A stretch of 64,000 nt of DNA from Exiguobacterium aurantiacum (lineage in GTDB: Bacteria > Bacillota > Bacilli > Exiguobacteriales > Exiguobacteriaceae). Positions 43,737-51,133 of the stretch are shown here, in pieces (the first letter of the stretch is position 1; every line of letters starts with the position of its first letter). Below the pieces are notes generated by a model. The model made no database searches. It saw only the letters and a list, made by a program, of their open reading frames with translations, and was not told where the DNA came from. The position numbers and the translations under genes were made by a program. The stretch spans positions 62,001 to 126,000 of the forward strand of contig NZ_MKXO01000002.1 in assembly GCF_001766415.1 (NCBI RefSeq). Reading direction: 5' to 3'.

Positions 43737-45224
43737 TCATCCGGCGCGGTTGCTCCGGAGTTTTTCAATCTCTTCGAGGACGAATTGAACGTTCGTCCCG
43801 ACGATGACTTGAATATGGTTCGGGCTGACGACTTTAATTCCTGGGATGCCCGCTTTCTTAATTTGCGTTTGATCGACCGTGTCCATGTCTTTGACGTCGA
43901 CACGGAGACGTGTGACACACGATTCGATACCGGTGACATTTTGGTCACCACCGAGACCGTCATAAATCATGGCTGCCATCGCAGAGTACTGACCACCTGC
44001 TGCAACTGGTGCCGTTTTCGTATCACCTTCAGGCGCTGTTTCTGTCGCGACTGCATCAACTGCTTCGTCCGACTCGCGACCTGGCGTTGCCAAGTTAAGT
44101 TTGACGATCATGAAGCGGAAGATCGTGTAGTAGATGGCACCGAAGACGAGGCCTTGGACGAGTAACATGTACGGCTGGTTCGCAAGCGGTAGCCGTGAGC
44201 TGAGGACGAAGTCGACGAGACCGGCACTGAAGCCGAACCCGGCCGTCCATTGGAATGTGGCAGCGATAAAGAGTGACACGCCTGTCAACACAGCATGGAC
44301 AAGGTAAAGAACTGGTGCGAGGAACATGAACGAGAACTCGAGCGGTTCCGTGACACCTGTGAAGAATGAAGCGAACGCTGCGGCGAGAAGGAGCGAGGCC
44401 GCTTGTTTTTTACGTTTCGTTTTCGCAGTGTGATACATCGCTAGGGCTGCTGCCGGGAGACCGAACATCATGATCGGGAAGAATCCAGCTTGATAGCGTC
44501 CAGTGATCCCTTTCTCACCTTCACCGGACCAGAAGTTACCGATATCGTTGATGCCGGCAACGTCAAACCAAAATACCGAGTTGAGGGCGTGGTGAAGACC
44601 TGTCGGGATCAATAGACGGTTGAAGAATCCGTAAAGTCCGGCCCCGATCGCCCCCATTTTCGAAATCGTTTCACCGAATCCGACGAGTCCTGTGTAGACG
44701 ACCGGCCAGACGAAGTAAAGTGCGACCGAGACGACAATCATGGCGAACGCCGTCATGATCGGTACGAGACGTTTGCCGCTGAAGAAGGCGAGCGCGTCCG
44801 GGAGCTTCACATGGCTGAAGCGGTTATACATTTGAGCAGCGACGATACCTGACAAGATACCGACGAACGCGTTGGCGATCCGACCGAATGCTGGGTTGAC
44901 TTCAGTGACGTCGATTCCTTGGAACAGAGCGACTGTCGCGGAAGACAACAATGTCGTGACCGTGAGGAAAGCGACGAGACCACTGAGAGCGGCCGAGCCG
45001 TCACGGTTTTTCGCCATACCGAGGGCGACCCCGACAGCGAAGAGAATTGGAATGTTATCGATGATGGCTGCACCGGCTTTAATGAGGAAGGCGGCGGCGA
45101 TGTTTTCAGAACCCCAGCCGACTGGGTCGATCCAGTAACCGATGCCCATGAGGATGGCCGCTGCAGGAAGTACCGCAACCGGCAACATGAGCGAACGTCC
45201 GAGACGTTGTAAAAAGTTCATCAT
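43737..45224 (-). CDS. PTS EIICB component, N-acetylglucosamine/glucose type
   Basis: Sugar permease of 495 aa that imports and phosphorylates its substrate. The EIIC domain (1-375) has about ten hydrophobic segments with RLLIPTGLHHALNSVFWFDV, GFFPIMMFGLPAAALAMYHTA and TGVTEPLEFSFMFLAPVLY. FNRLLIPTGLHH matches NagE/NagP-type rather than PtsG-type permeases, as I recall them. A linker rich in Ala and Glu leads to the EIIB domain (about 415-495), whose phosphorylated Cys is in GIESCVTRLRVDV. It overlaps the antiterminator gene by ATGA and lies third in the operon. Glucose as substrate is not excluded. Confidence 0.85.
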   Translation of the reverse strand: MMNFLQRLGRSLMLPVAVLPAAAILMGIGYWIDPVGWGSENIAAAFLIKAGAAIIDNIPILFAVGVALGMAKNRDGSAALSGLVAFLTVTTLLSSATVALFQGIDVTEVNPAFGRIANAFVGILSGIVAAQMYNRFSHVKLPDALAFFSGKRLVPIMTAFAMIVVSVALYFVWPVVYTGLVGFGETISKMGAIGAGLYGFFNRLLIPTGLHHALNSVFWFDVAGINDIGNFWSGEGEKGITGRYQAGFFPIMMFGLPAAALAMYHTAKTKRKKQAASLLLAAAFASFFTGVTEPLEFSFMFLAPVLYLVHAVLTGVSLFIAATFQWTAGFGFSAGLVDFVLSSRLPLANQPYMLLVQGLVFGAIYYTIFRFMIVKLNLATPGRESDEAVDAVATETAPEGDTKTAPVAAGGQYSAMAAMIYDGLGGDQNVTGIESCVTRLRVDVKDMDTVDQTQIKKAGIPGIKVVSPNHIQVIVGTNVQFVLEEIEKLRSNRAG

Positions 45225-46069
45225 TGTAAATGTCCTCCTTTTTGATGGTGTTGATCTTGCAGGCGCTGAATGTGGAGCGTGATGTAACCAAGCTCTGACT
45301 CGGGCAAGACGATGCCGTATAAGTTTTCCATTTCAGTTGCGACGTCAGACGCACACGCGTAAGCGGACGAGAATTTTGTTTGAATCATCCGAAGCATGTC
45401 CTCGTCGATCGTGTGATGATCGTAATGGTTGACCCGATCCATGACGAATCGTAAATGGGTTAATAAGCGTTGATAGGATAAGTCATCTTCTTCGATAGAT
45501 AGGTCGAGTCGTCGTGAAATCGATTGAATCATGTCTCTTACGATCGTCGTCTGTTTGACCGTCTTGCGCAAATCACCTCCTTTCACTTTGAGTGTATGGA
45601 TATGGAGCGCGATGAAAGCCGCTTCATCTTTCGGCATCTTCAACCCGATTTTGTCCTCGATCAGTTGCAGCGCCCAGAGCCCGATCTCATATTCGTTGCG
45701 ATACAAGATTTTGATCTCGTTCAACAGCTTGTTCCGAAGCGAGATCCCTTCTTCTTCACGCTCGATGGCGAACGAGATATGATCGGTCAGGACGACGTGG
45801 ATGTGCTCATTGAACGTCGTCTCGAGCCGCTTCTCCGCATGCGTGATAATTTCTTCGGAAATGGTGAAGTGGTCGACCGGGATGCGGCTGAGCAGTTGTT
45901 GAAACTTATCGTTTTCCGACATGACAAATAGTTTTTCGATTTTATGCGGATTGACGATGTCGTTGCGCCCTTTTTTAAAGGCGACGCCTGGTCCGATGGC
46001 AATCTTTTCTTCACCTTCGTCCGAGACGATGACCGCGTTGTTGTTTAAGATTTTTTTGATTTTTAACAT
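45221..46069 (-). CDS. BglG/LicT-family transcription antiterminator, GlcT-like
   Basis: RNA-binding antiterminator of 282 aa. Residues 1-55 form the CAT RNA-binding domain (KIKKILNNNAVIVSDEGEEKIAIGPGVAFKKG). Two PTS regulation domains follow, with regulatory His residues in EHIHVVLTDHISFAI and ALHIHTLKVKGG (PRD1) and YDHHTIDEDMLRM and TLHIQRLQDQHH (PRD2). It should bind the RAT element at 46666-46694 and prevent the leader terminator when sugar is present. It sits between IIA and IICB genes, so it controls its own operon. Confidence 0.9.
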   Translation of the reverse strand: MLKIKKILNNNAVIVSDEGEEKIAIGPGVAFKKGRNDIVNPHKIEKLFVMSENDKFQQLLSRIPVDHFTISEEIITHAEKRLETTFNEHIHVVLTDHISFAIEREEEGISLRNKLLNEIKILYRNEYEIGLWALQLIEDKIGLKMPKDEAAFIALHIHTLKVKGGDLRKTVKQTTIVRDMIQSISRRLDLSIEEDDLSYQRLLTHLRFVMDRVNHYDHHTIDEDMLRMIQTKFSSAYACASDVATEMENLYGIVLPESELGYITLHIQRLQDQHHQKGGHLQ

Positions 46070-46088
46070 GTGTCCTCCTATCGAGGAG

Positions 46089-46577
46089 TCATTGTTCCGC
46101 TTGAGCGACGACAGTCTTTCCGGAAAGCGAGGGCCCGCCCGCGTGGAACGAGTAGGGGTGAGGTAAGTCGCTTCCGTTCGTGACGATCATCGGAGTGACC
46201 GTGTCCTTCCCGGCTTGATGAATCTGCTCCAAGTCCGCTGTCAACAAAGGATGTCCGACGTCAACATGGTCACCGACAGTGACGTGGACTGTGAACGGGT
46301 CTCCTGAAAGTTCGACCGTGTCTAACCCGACGTGAATCAAAATCTCAGCTCCGTCTTCCGTCCGGATGCCGATGGCGTGCTTCGTCGGTGCGATTTGGAC
46401 GATCGTTCCATTAGCCGGTGCGACGACTGTCCCGTTTGTCGGCTTAATGGCGATTCCGTCGCCCATCATCTTCTCGCTGAAGACGGGGTCGGCCACTTGC
46501 TCAAGTGGAATGATGTCTCCTTCCATGGGTGCATAAAGTGTCAGTGTATGTCTCTTCATCCACTTATTCAATAACAT
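46089..46577 (-). CDS. PTS EIIA component, glucose (Crr) type
   Basis: Cytoplasmic phosphocarrier of 162 aa. YAPMEGDIIPLEQVADPVFSEKMMGDGIAIKP, PTKHAIGI and ILIHVGLDTVEL with the phosphorylated His are the family's diagnostic blocks; the partner His is in PTKHAIG. First gene of the IIA-antiterminator-IICB operon. ATG 46577 follows AAAGGATG by about 10 nt; a GTG at 46583 is the alternative. As a free IIA it may also serve other permeases lacking one. Confidence 0.92.
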   Translation of the reverse strand: MLLNKWMKRHTLTLYAPMEGDIIPLEQVADPVFSEKMMGDGIAIKPTNGTVVAPANGTIVQIAPTKHAIGIRTEDGAEILIHVGLDTVELSGDPFTVHVTVGDHVDVGHPLLTADLEQIHQAGKDTVTPMIVTNGSDLPHPYSFHAGGPSLSGKTVVAQAEQ

Positions 46578-46610
46578 GTTCACTTCATCCTTTCCCTGCG
46601 AAAATGATTG

Positions 46611-46676
46611 TGAAAAAACAAAACAGGCATGGAGTATAGACGGGTGGCGTGAGCCTTTCGTCTTACCCCATGCCTG
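46611..46676 (-). terminator. Leader terminator of the PTS operon (antitermination target)
   Basis: CAGGCATGG (46676-46668) pairs with CCATGCCTG (46632-46624) on the minus strand, enclosing a secondary AGACG/CGTCT stem, and is followed by TTTTGTTTTTT. Its upstream arm overlaps the RAT element, so RAT and terminator cannot form together. Confidence 0.85.
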
Positions 46677-46694
46677 ATCGAATCAGTCACATGT
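46666..46694 (-). promoter_or_regulatory. RAT (ribonucleic antiterminator) of GlcT type
   Basis: The minus strand reads ACTGATTCGATCAGGCAT at its core, which as I recall matches the GlcT-binding RAT of ptsG leaders. It can fold as a short hairpin and overlaps the terminator's left arm. Its ligand is predicted to be the neighbouring antiterminator protein. Confidence 0.75.
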
Positions 46695-46719
46695 GATCAA
46701 TATTCGTTTCTTCTGTCTC

Positions 46720-46748
46720 AACATAGCACGCTATCTAAAAGAAGACAA
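46720..46748 (-). promoter_or_regulatory. Predicted promoter of the PTS operon
   Basis: On the minus strand, TTGTCT (46748-46743) and TATGTT (46725-46720) are separated by 17 bp, placed just upstream of the RAT leader. Confidence 0.65.
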
Positions 46749-46758
46749 GACCTAATTT

Positions 46759-46772
46759 GTAAGCGCTCTCTA
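46759..46772. promoter_or_regulatory. cre-like site between divergent promoters, one mismatch
   Basis: TGTAAGCGCTCTCT matches the cre consensus except the last base. It lies about 10 bp upstream of the PTS -35 box and 28 bp upstream of the MutS2-like -10 box, so CcpA could affect both. Confidence 0.5.
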
Positions 46773-46834
46773 AAAATGTACTTATTCTGAAATTTGTTGT
46801 ATAGTGAAGACGAATCTTAAGTGAAAGGTGTTGC

Positions 46835-46864
46835 ATGTTGATGAGTGAGGTCGTATCTGCCTAA
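46835..46864 (+). CDS. Putative leader peptide, nine codons
   Basis: ATG at 46835 begins MLMSEVVSA and stops at TAA 46862-46864. AAAGGTG ends 4 nt before it; a second in-frame ATG at 46841 has 10-nt spacing. It lies shortly after the predicted transcription start and before tandem terminators, the layout of a ribosome-sensing attenuator. Coding is inferred from position only. Confidence 0.45.
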   Translation: MLMSEVVSA

Positions 46865-46942
46865 CGAACTGAAAAACGTAGGATGACGCGTGTTTTTGTC
46901 ATGCCTTCATGTTCTGTTACGGATACCGCCCATCATAAACTG

Positions 46943-46964
46943 CCAGACACCGGTCTGTCTTTTT
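46943..46964 (+). terminator. First leader terminator (weak)
   Basis: CAGAC and GTCTG (46944-46948 and 46953-46957) form a 5-bp stem with a 4-nt loop, followed by TCTTTTT. Confidence 0.5.
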
Positions 46965-46993
46965 GCGTTGGTCGTCATCGACCGACGCTTTTT
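46965..46993 (+). terminator. Second leader terminator (strong)
   Basis: GCGTTGGTCG pairs with CGACCGACGC (one T-G pair) around TCAT and is followed by five T. It lies 41 nt before the MutS2-like start codon. Confidence 0.8.
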
Positions 46994-47034
46994 GTTTGCG
47001 CGGTATCTCCACCCTATTTCAAGGAGAGATCACC

Positions 47035-48945
47035 ATGAACGAACAAACGTTAGAAAAACTACAATATACTGAACTCATCCAACGAGTCGAACGCTACTGC
47101 ATCAGCGGGTTCGGTCGCAAGTTGCTCAGAAATCAACAACCGACGAGCCATCTACAGACGGTGAAGAAACGACTGCAGGAGACGTCGGAGGCACGAGCCA
47201 TTCTAGACGCCTCGTCGCACGTCCCGTTCATCGGGGTGTCCGATATGGAACCGCTCATCGGGAAAATCAGTCGTGGCATCCAGCTCGAGGCGTGTGAACT
47301 TGAAGCCGTCGCTGAATTTTTCCGTGGAGCCCGCAAACTGAAAAGATTCATGGCCGAGCAGACGTTCTTTGCACCGTTGTTATCTCTGTACGCGGACGAG
47401 ATGAGTGAAAGGCGCTCGATCGAAGAAGAAATCGTTCGGTCGATCCGGGCCGGACGCGTCGTCGATGAGGCGTCAAAAGAACTGAAACGGACTCGGAAGC
47501 AAATCGATATTCTCGAAGGACGGATCGAGGAGCGGTTGACTAAATTTTTGAAGAGCGCGGCTAACCGTGAAGCGATTCAAGACGCGTTTGTGACGAAGAA
47601 GCAGGATCGATTCACGATCCCAATCAAGGCGTCGTACAAACATAAAGTCGCCGGGACGATCATCGATACGTCGAACCGGGGGACGACCGTGTTCATCGAG
47701 CCGGAAGCGATCAGCAAGCTGAACGCGGAACTCGCCGTCAAACGGACCGAGGAAGCGGTTGAAATCTATCAAGTGCTCGCGACGCTGACCGGTATGGTGG
47801 CCGAAGCGTTAACGGCGATTGAGACGACGCTCGACGTCATCGCCCAGTACGACATGGTATTCGCCAAAGGTAAGTATAGCCAGACGATCGAAGGAATTTC
47901 GCCACGCGTGAACGGGACCGGGAAAATTCGTTTGCGACAAGTCCGGCACCCGTTGCTTGATGGGGCGGTCCCGCTCGACTTCTCGCTCGGCGAGACGTAC
48001 CGCGGACTCATCATCACCGGACCGAACGCCGGCGGGAAAACGGTCGTCTTGAAGACGATCGGCTTGCTTACTTTAATGACCATGAGCGGTCTGCACATCC
48101 CGGCTCATCCCGATACGGACATCTCGACGTTTGACGACGTGTTCGTCGATATCGGTGACAATCAAGACATGGGTTCTGCCCTCAGCACGTTCTCGGCCCA
48201 CATGAACAACGTGGCGACGATCATGCAGCGGGCCGGCAAGCGATCGCTGCTCTTATTTGACGAAATTGGGAGTGGGACCGAACCGAACGAAGGCGCGGCG
48301 CTCGCCATCGCGATTTTAGAAGAGGCGTACAAGCGCGGCTGTCTCGTCGTCGCCTCGACCCATTATGGGGAAATCAAAGCGTATTCCGAGGCGCATCCGG
48401 ACTTCATGAACGCGGCGATGCAGTTCGACCCGGACACGCTCGAGCCGAAGTATCGGTTGTTGATCGGTCAGTCCGGTGACAGCAACGCGTTGTTCATTGC
48501 CCGGAAAATGAAGCTGCCCGAAGCGATTTTGAAACAGGCGTCACGTTATATGAAAGAAAAAGTATATGACCAGACACTCGTCGACACTTCGAAGCTGACA
48601 CAAGAAGTGGTGAACGCGAAACCGGACCTGATTCAGCAATTTGAAAAAGGAGATCGCGTTCGGTTACTCGAGACGAATCAAGTCGGGCTCGTCTATGCGA
48701 CGGACGATTCTGGGCGACAGGTCACGGTTTATGCAGAAGGGACGTTCAGCGACCATCCGTTGCGACGCGTCCGGCTTGAAGCGCAGGCGGTTGATCTCTA
48801 TCCGGCGGGTTATGACATGGAAACGTTGTTCGTGGATTATCGAGAGCGCAAAGAGGCGCATGATTTTGAGCGTGGCTCGAAGAAAGCATTGCGTCGTGTT
48901 GAAAAAGAGATTCGGGCACGGCAACGCGCCGAACGTGGAGACTAA
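47035..48945 (+). CDS. MutS2 paralogue lacking the Smr domain
   Basis: Soluble ATPase of 636 aa. The N-terminal core and clamp-like helices (1-300) resemble MutS2 (LEKLQYTELIQRVERYCISGFGR, ITPxxR-like region replaced by FTIPIKASYKHKVAGTIIDTS). The ATPase has Walker A GPNAGGKTVVLK, Walker B LLLFDEIGSGTEPNEG and STHYGEIKAY. A KOW-like barrel follows (KGDRVRLLETNQVGLVYATDD). It ends in a basic helix; the long coiled coil and Smr nuclease domain of housekeeping MutS2 (about 785 aa in Bacillus) are missing. MutS2 of Bacillus senses collided ribosomes and splits them. ATG 47035 follows AAGGAGAG. The leader suggests conditional expression. Confidence 0.87.
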   Translation: MNEQTLEKLQYTELIQRVERYCISGFGRKLLRNQQPTSHLQTVKKRLQETSEARAILDASSHVPFIGVSDMEPLIGKISRGIQLEACELEAVAEFFRGARKLKRFMAEQTFFAPLLSLYADEMSERRSIEEEIVRSIRAGRVVDEASKELKRTRKQIDILEGRIEERLTKFLKSAANREAIQDAFVTKKQDRFTIPIKASYKHKVAGTIIDTSNRGTTVFIEPEAISKLNAELAVKRTEEAVEIYQVLATLTGMVAEALTAIETTLDVIAQYDMVFAKGKYSQTIEGISPRVNGTGKIRLRQVRHPLLDGAVPLDFSLGETYRGLIITGPNAGGKTVVLKTIGLLTLMTMSGLHIPAHPDTDISTFDDVFVDIGDNQDMGSALSTFSAHMNNVATIMQRAGKRSLLLFDEIGSGTEPNEGAALAIAILEEAYKRGCLVVASTHYGEIKAYSEAHPDFMNAAMQFDPDTLEPKYRLLIGQSGDSNALFIARKMKLPEAILKQASRYMKEKVYDQTLVDTSKLTQEVVNAKPDLIQQFEKGDRVRLLETNQVGLVYATDDSGRQVTVYAEGTFSDHPLRRVRLEAQAVDLYPAGYDMETLFVDYRERKEAHDFERGSKKALRRVEKEIRARQRAERGD

Positions 48946-49039
48946 AAAGTGTATGACCTTAAGCGCTCGGGTAAGGACCAAGGACCGAGAGTCATGACGA
49001 AACGTCCGGCTGTCGGGTAATGTGTCGGAGGTGGACTAG

Positions 49040-49747
49040 ATGTTTTGGTTAAGCTTGTTGTTTGCCATCGGATTTGCCTTGATTCACTACTTTTCAGGTC
49101 AACTGATTCACGTGCGTGAGACGCCACGGAGCCGCTTCTTGTCGCTCGCCGGTGGCGTCGCTGTCGCTTACGTGTTCTTGCATCTTTTGCCTGAACTGAA
49201 TGAATACCAACGCGAACTCGAAGGACATCTCGGGAGCGGCCTGTTCGCCTCGATCGAGAACCATATCCTCATCGTTAGTATGTTCGGTTTGGCCGTTTTT
49301 TACGGATTAGAGCGATTGGCGTCCCAAATGAAAAAACGAGATAAAGGAAGCGTGTTTTGGATTCATATGGCGCTGTTCATCTTTTACAACTTTAGCATCG
49401 GGTATGTACTCGCAGAGAGTGAGTTCGACACGATATGGGCGATGACGCTCTACTTTCTCGCGTTAGGGATTCATTTCATCACGGTCGATCAAGGGTTGAG
49501 ACACCACCATCAACAGTTATATGACGAGCGGGGAAGGTTGTTGCTTTCACTCGCGGTGCTCGTCGGCTGGAGTGTCGGGGCGTTTTCAGCGCTTCATGAA
49601 GTCACGCTGTCGATGATTGTCGCCTTTTTGGCCGGTGGCATCATCTTGAACGTCATGAAAGAAGAGTTACCCGAAGAGCGTGACAGCAGTTTTCGTGCCT
49701 TTGCCGTCGGGCTCATCGGATACGCGTTACTTTTATTGGCCATATGA
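49040..49747 (+). CDS. Hypothetical membrane protein, weakly ZIP-like
   Basis: Membrane protein of 235 aa with seven or eight transmembrane segments. LAGGVAVAYVFLHLLPEL resembles a metal-binding helix of ZIP transporters, and IHFITVDQGLRHHHQQLYDERGR is a His-rich loop; the ZIP fold is not otherwise clear. GGAGGTGG lies before the ATG. It follows the MutS2-like gene by 95 bp, with no terminator in between, so co-transcription is possible. Confidence 0.68.
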   Translation: MFWLSLLFAIGFALIHYFSGQLIHVRETPRSRFLSLAGGVAVAYVFLHLLPELNEYQRELEGHLGSGLFASIENHILIVSMFGLAVFYGLERLASQMKKRDKGSVFWIHMALFIFYNFSIGYVLAESEFDTIWAMTLYFLALGIHFITVDQGLRHHHQQLYDERGRLLLSLAVLVGWSVGAFSALHEVTLSMIVAFLAGGIILNVMKEELPEERDSSFRAFAVGLIGYALLLLAI

Positions 49748-49776
49748 AAAGGCAACCGAGATTTGGTTGCCTTTTT
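49748..49776. terminator. Bidirectional terminator
   Basis: AAGGCAACC and GGTTGCCTT (49749-49757 and 49765-49773) form a 9-bp stem with a 7-nt loop, with T run to the right and A run to the left. Confidence 0.9.
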
Positions 49777-49778
49777 GC

Positions 49779-50342
49779 TTACAGTGAATTTGTACTCTGA
49801 TTTTCTACATTGTCATCTGTTGAAGGTGTATTGTCGTCTTGGTTTGGACCACCGAATTGGCCACCGTGATGCGATCCGTGACCGTGTCGACCTCTGCCTC
49901 CCGGTCCTTGCATGTCTAGATCGTCATAGCTTGTCACGTCGGCGAATCGCTCCTCATGTTCAGCTAAAATCGCGTCGGCTTCCGCTTGCGTCAAATCACC
50001 GTTCTCGATCGCTGCATCAAGTTTCACTTCGTGTGAGGCGATGATCGCGTCAATGAATGCGTCGACCGTGATGCCTTTCTCTTCCGCGAGCTCAGGAAGC
50101 GACTGTCCTTCTTCACGTGCCGCTTCGACCTCGGCTTCGGTCAAACCGAGCGCCTCAAGCAACGCCGCTTGTCCGGCTGCCCGGTCTCCGAACATGCCGC
50201 GTTCACCGCGTTCGCATTGCGTCGAAGCTTCCGTCGATTCTGTCGTTTCAGTTGTCGTCGTCTCGTTCGTGGCTGCGTAGACGCCTGTGCCCGAGACGGC
50301 AAGCAGGCCGGCCAAAGCGAGTGCTAATTTTGATGATTTCAT
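49779..50342 (-). CDS. Secreted DUF2680-like protein with His/Gly-rich tail
   Basis: Exported protein of 187 aa. A signal peptide (MKSSKLALALAGLLAVSGTGVYAA) and Thr-rich linker lead to a helical core. The core has LLEALGLTEAEVEAAREEGQSLPELAEEKGI and ENGDLTQAEADAILAEHEERF, resembling DUF2680/YckD. The tail GRGRHGHGSHHGGQFGG is likely to bind metal ions, then becomes acidic. AAAGGAGGAG precedes the start. It is divergent from a two-component system 143 bp away, so it may be a target or partner of that system. Confidence 0.72.
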   Translation of the reverse strand: MKSSKLALALAGLLAVSGTGVYAATNETTTTETTESTEASTQCERGERGMFGDRAAGQAALLEALGLTEAEVEAAREEGQSLPELAEEKGITVDAFIDAIIASHEVKLDAAIENGDLTQAEADAILAEHEERFADVTSYDDLDMQGPGGRGRHGHGSHHGGQFGGPNQDDNTPSTDDNVENQSTNSL

Positions 50343-50485
50343 GTGTATCTCCTCCTTTTACTACCTCAAGTGTAAATCTTGCCCGCCGGCAAGTTGTGAG
50401 GGAGTTGCAAGGTTTTTGCAAATTGTATTTGGGAAACGATGGGATGCTTTCTTGATGCGATATAATGGGAGTGGAGGCGATACAG

Positions 50486-51133
50486 ATGAACGTGCTCGTA
50501 GTGGAAGATGAACAGAAGCTAGCGGACGGGATGGCCCGTTTTTTGACGTACGCGGGCTTTACTGTCAGCGTGGCGAGGACACTCGCCGAGGCGAAACGAC
50601 TGCTTGATCAGCCGTTCGATGCGGTCCTGCTCGACGTTCGCCTGCCGGACGGGGAAGGATGGACGCTCATTCCGAGATTACAGACACTTCAGCCGCGGCC
50701 GGCCATCGTGTTGACGACGGCACGCGGGGAAGCCGATGACCGGGTGTTCGGTCTTGAGCTCGGTGCTGACGACTATTTGGTTAAACCGATCGTCTTGAAA
50801 GAGCTCGAGATTCGATTGAAGCGTCTCGTCAAGCAGACGGATGGCATCGTGTTCGGTGATCTGAAAGTTGATGAAAAATCACGGACGGTGACGGAAGACG
50901 GGAAACCGATTCGATTGGCCAATAAGGAGTACGAACTGCTGCTCTATTTCATGAAGCATATCGGGGAAGCGCTTGACCGGAACCGATTGCTCGACGACGT
51001 GTGGGACTATACGTTCGTCGGTGACACGAGGACGGTCGACACGCACGTTAAACAGCTCCGCGACAAGTCCAAGACGATCAAACGGCAGTTGAAGACGGTG
51101 CATCGGGTCGGTTATCGATTGGAGGACGTGTGA
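50486..51133 (+). CDS. Response regulator, OmpR/PhoB family
   Basis: Two-component regulator of 215 aa. The receiver domain has the acidic pocket in VVEDEQKLA, phospho-acceptor Asp in VLLDVRLPDGEGW, Thr in VLTTARG and Lys in DYLVKPI. The C-terminal winged helix is IRLANKEYELLLYFMKH to VHRVGYRLEDV. ATG 50486 lies 8 nt after GGAGG. It overlaps the sensor-kinase gene, so the two are translationally coupled. Confidence 0.93.
   Translation: MNVLVVEDEQKLADGMARFLTYAGFTVSVARTLAEAKRLLDQPFDAVLLDVRLPDGEGWTLIPRLQTLQPRPAIVLTTARGEADDRVFGLELGADDYLVKPIVLKELEIRLKRLVKQTDGIVFGDLKVDEKSRTVTEDGKPIRLANKEYELLLYFMKHIGEALDRNRLLDDVWDYTFVGDTRTVDTHVKQLRDKSKTIKRQLKTVHRVGYRLEDV

Larger units (their letters stand above)
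46922..47007 (+). promoter_or_regulatory. Structured leader: closing stem around tandem terminators
   Basis: GATACCGC (46922-46929) is exactly complementary to GCGGTATC (47000-47007), closing a domain that contains two further hairpins, each followed by a T run. The ribosome binding site of the MutS2-like gene lies about 12 nt after the closing stem. I tried to match M-box, T-box, purine and c-di-GMP riboswitch cores and found none. Confidence 0.55.
46578..47034. other. Divergent regulatory region between the PTS operon and the MutS2-like gene
   Basis: About 457 bp packed with regulatory sequence. Minus strand: PTS promoter, RAT and leader terminator. Centre: a cre-like site. Plus strand: a TATAGT box at 46800-46805 and a leader of about 220 nt with a nine-codon ORF and tandem terminators. 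Each part is listed separately. Confidence 0.8.

Noticed and set aside
46812-47034. Known riboswitch (M-box, T-box, purine, c-di-GMP) in the MutS2-like leader
   Set aside because: None of the conserved core sequences I know for these classes is present; an attenuator fits better.
48946-49039. Short ORF between the MutS2-like and membrane-protein genes
   Set aside because: The ATG at about 48953 gives only 14 codons without a ribosome binding site.
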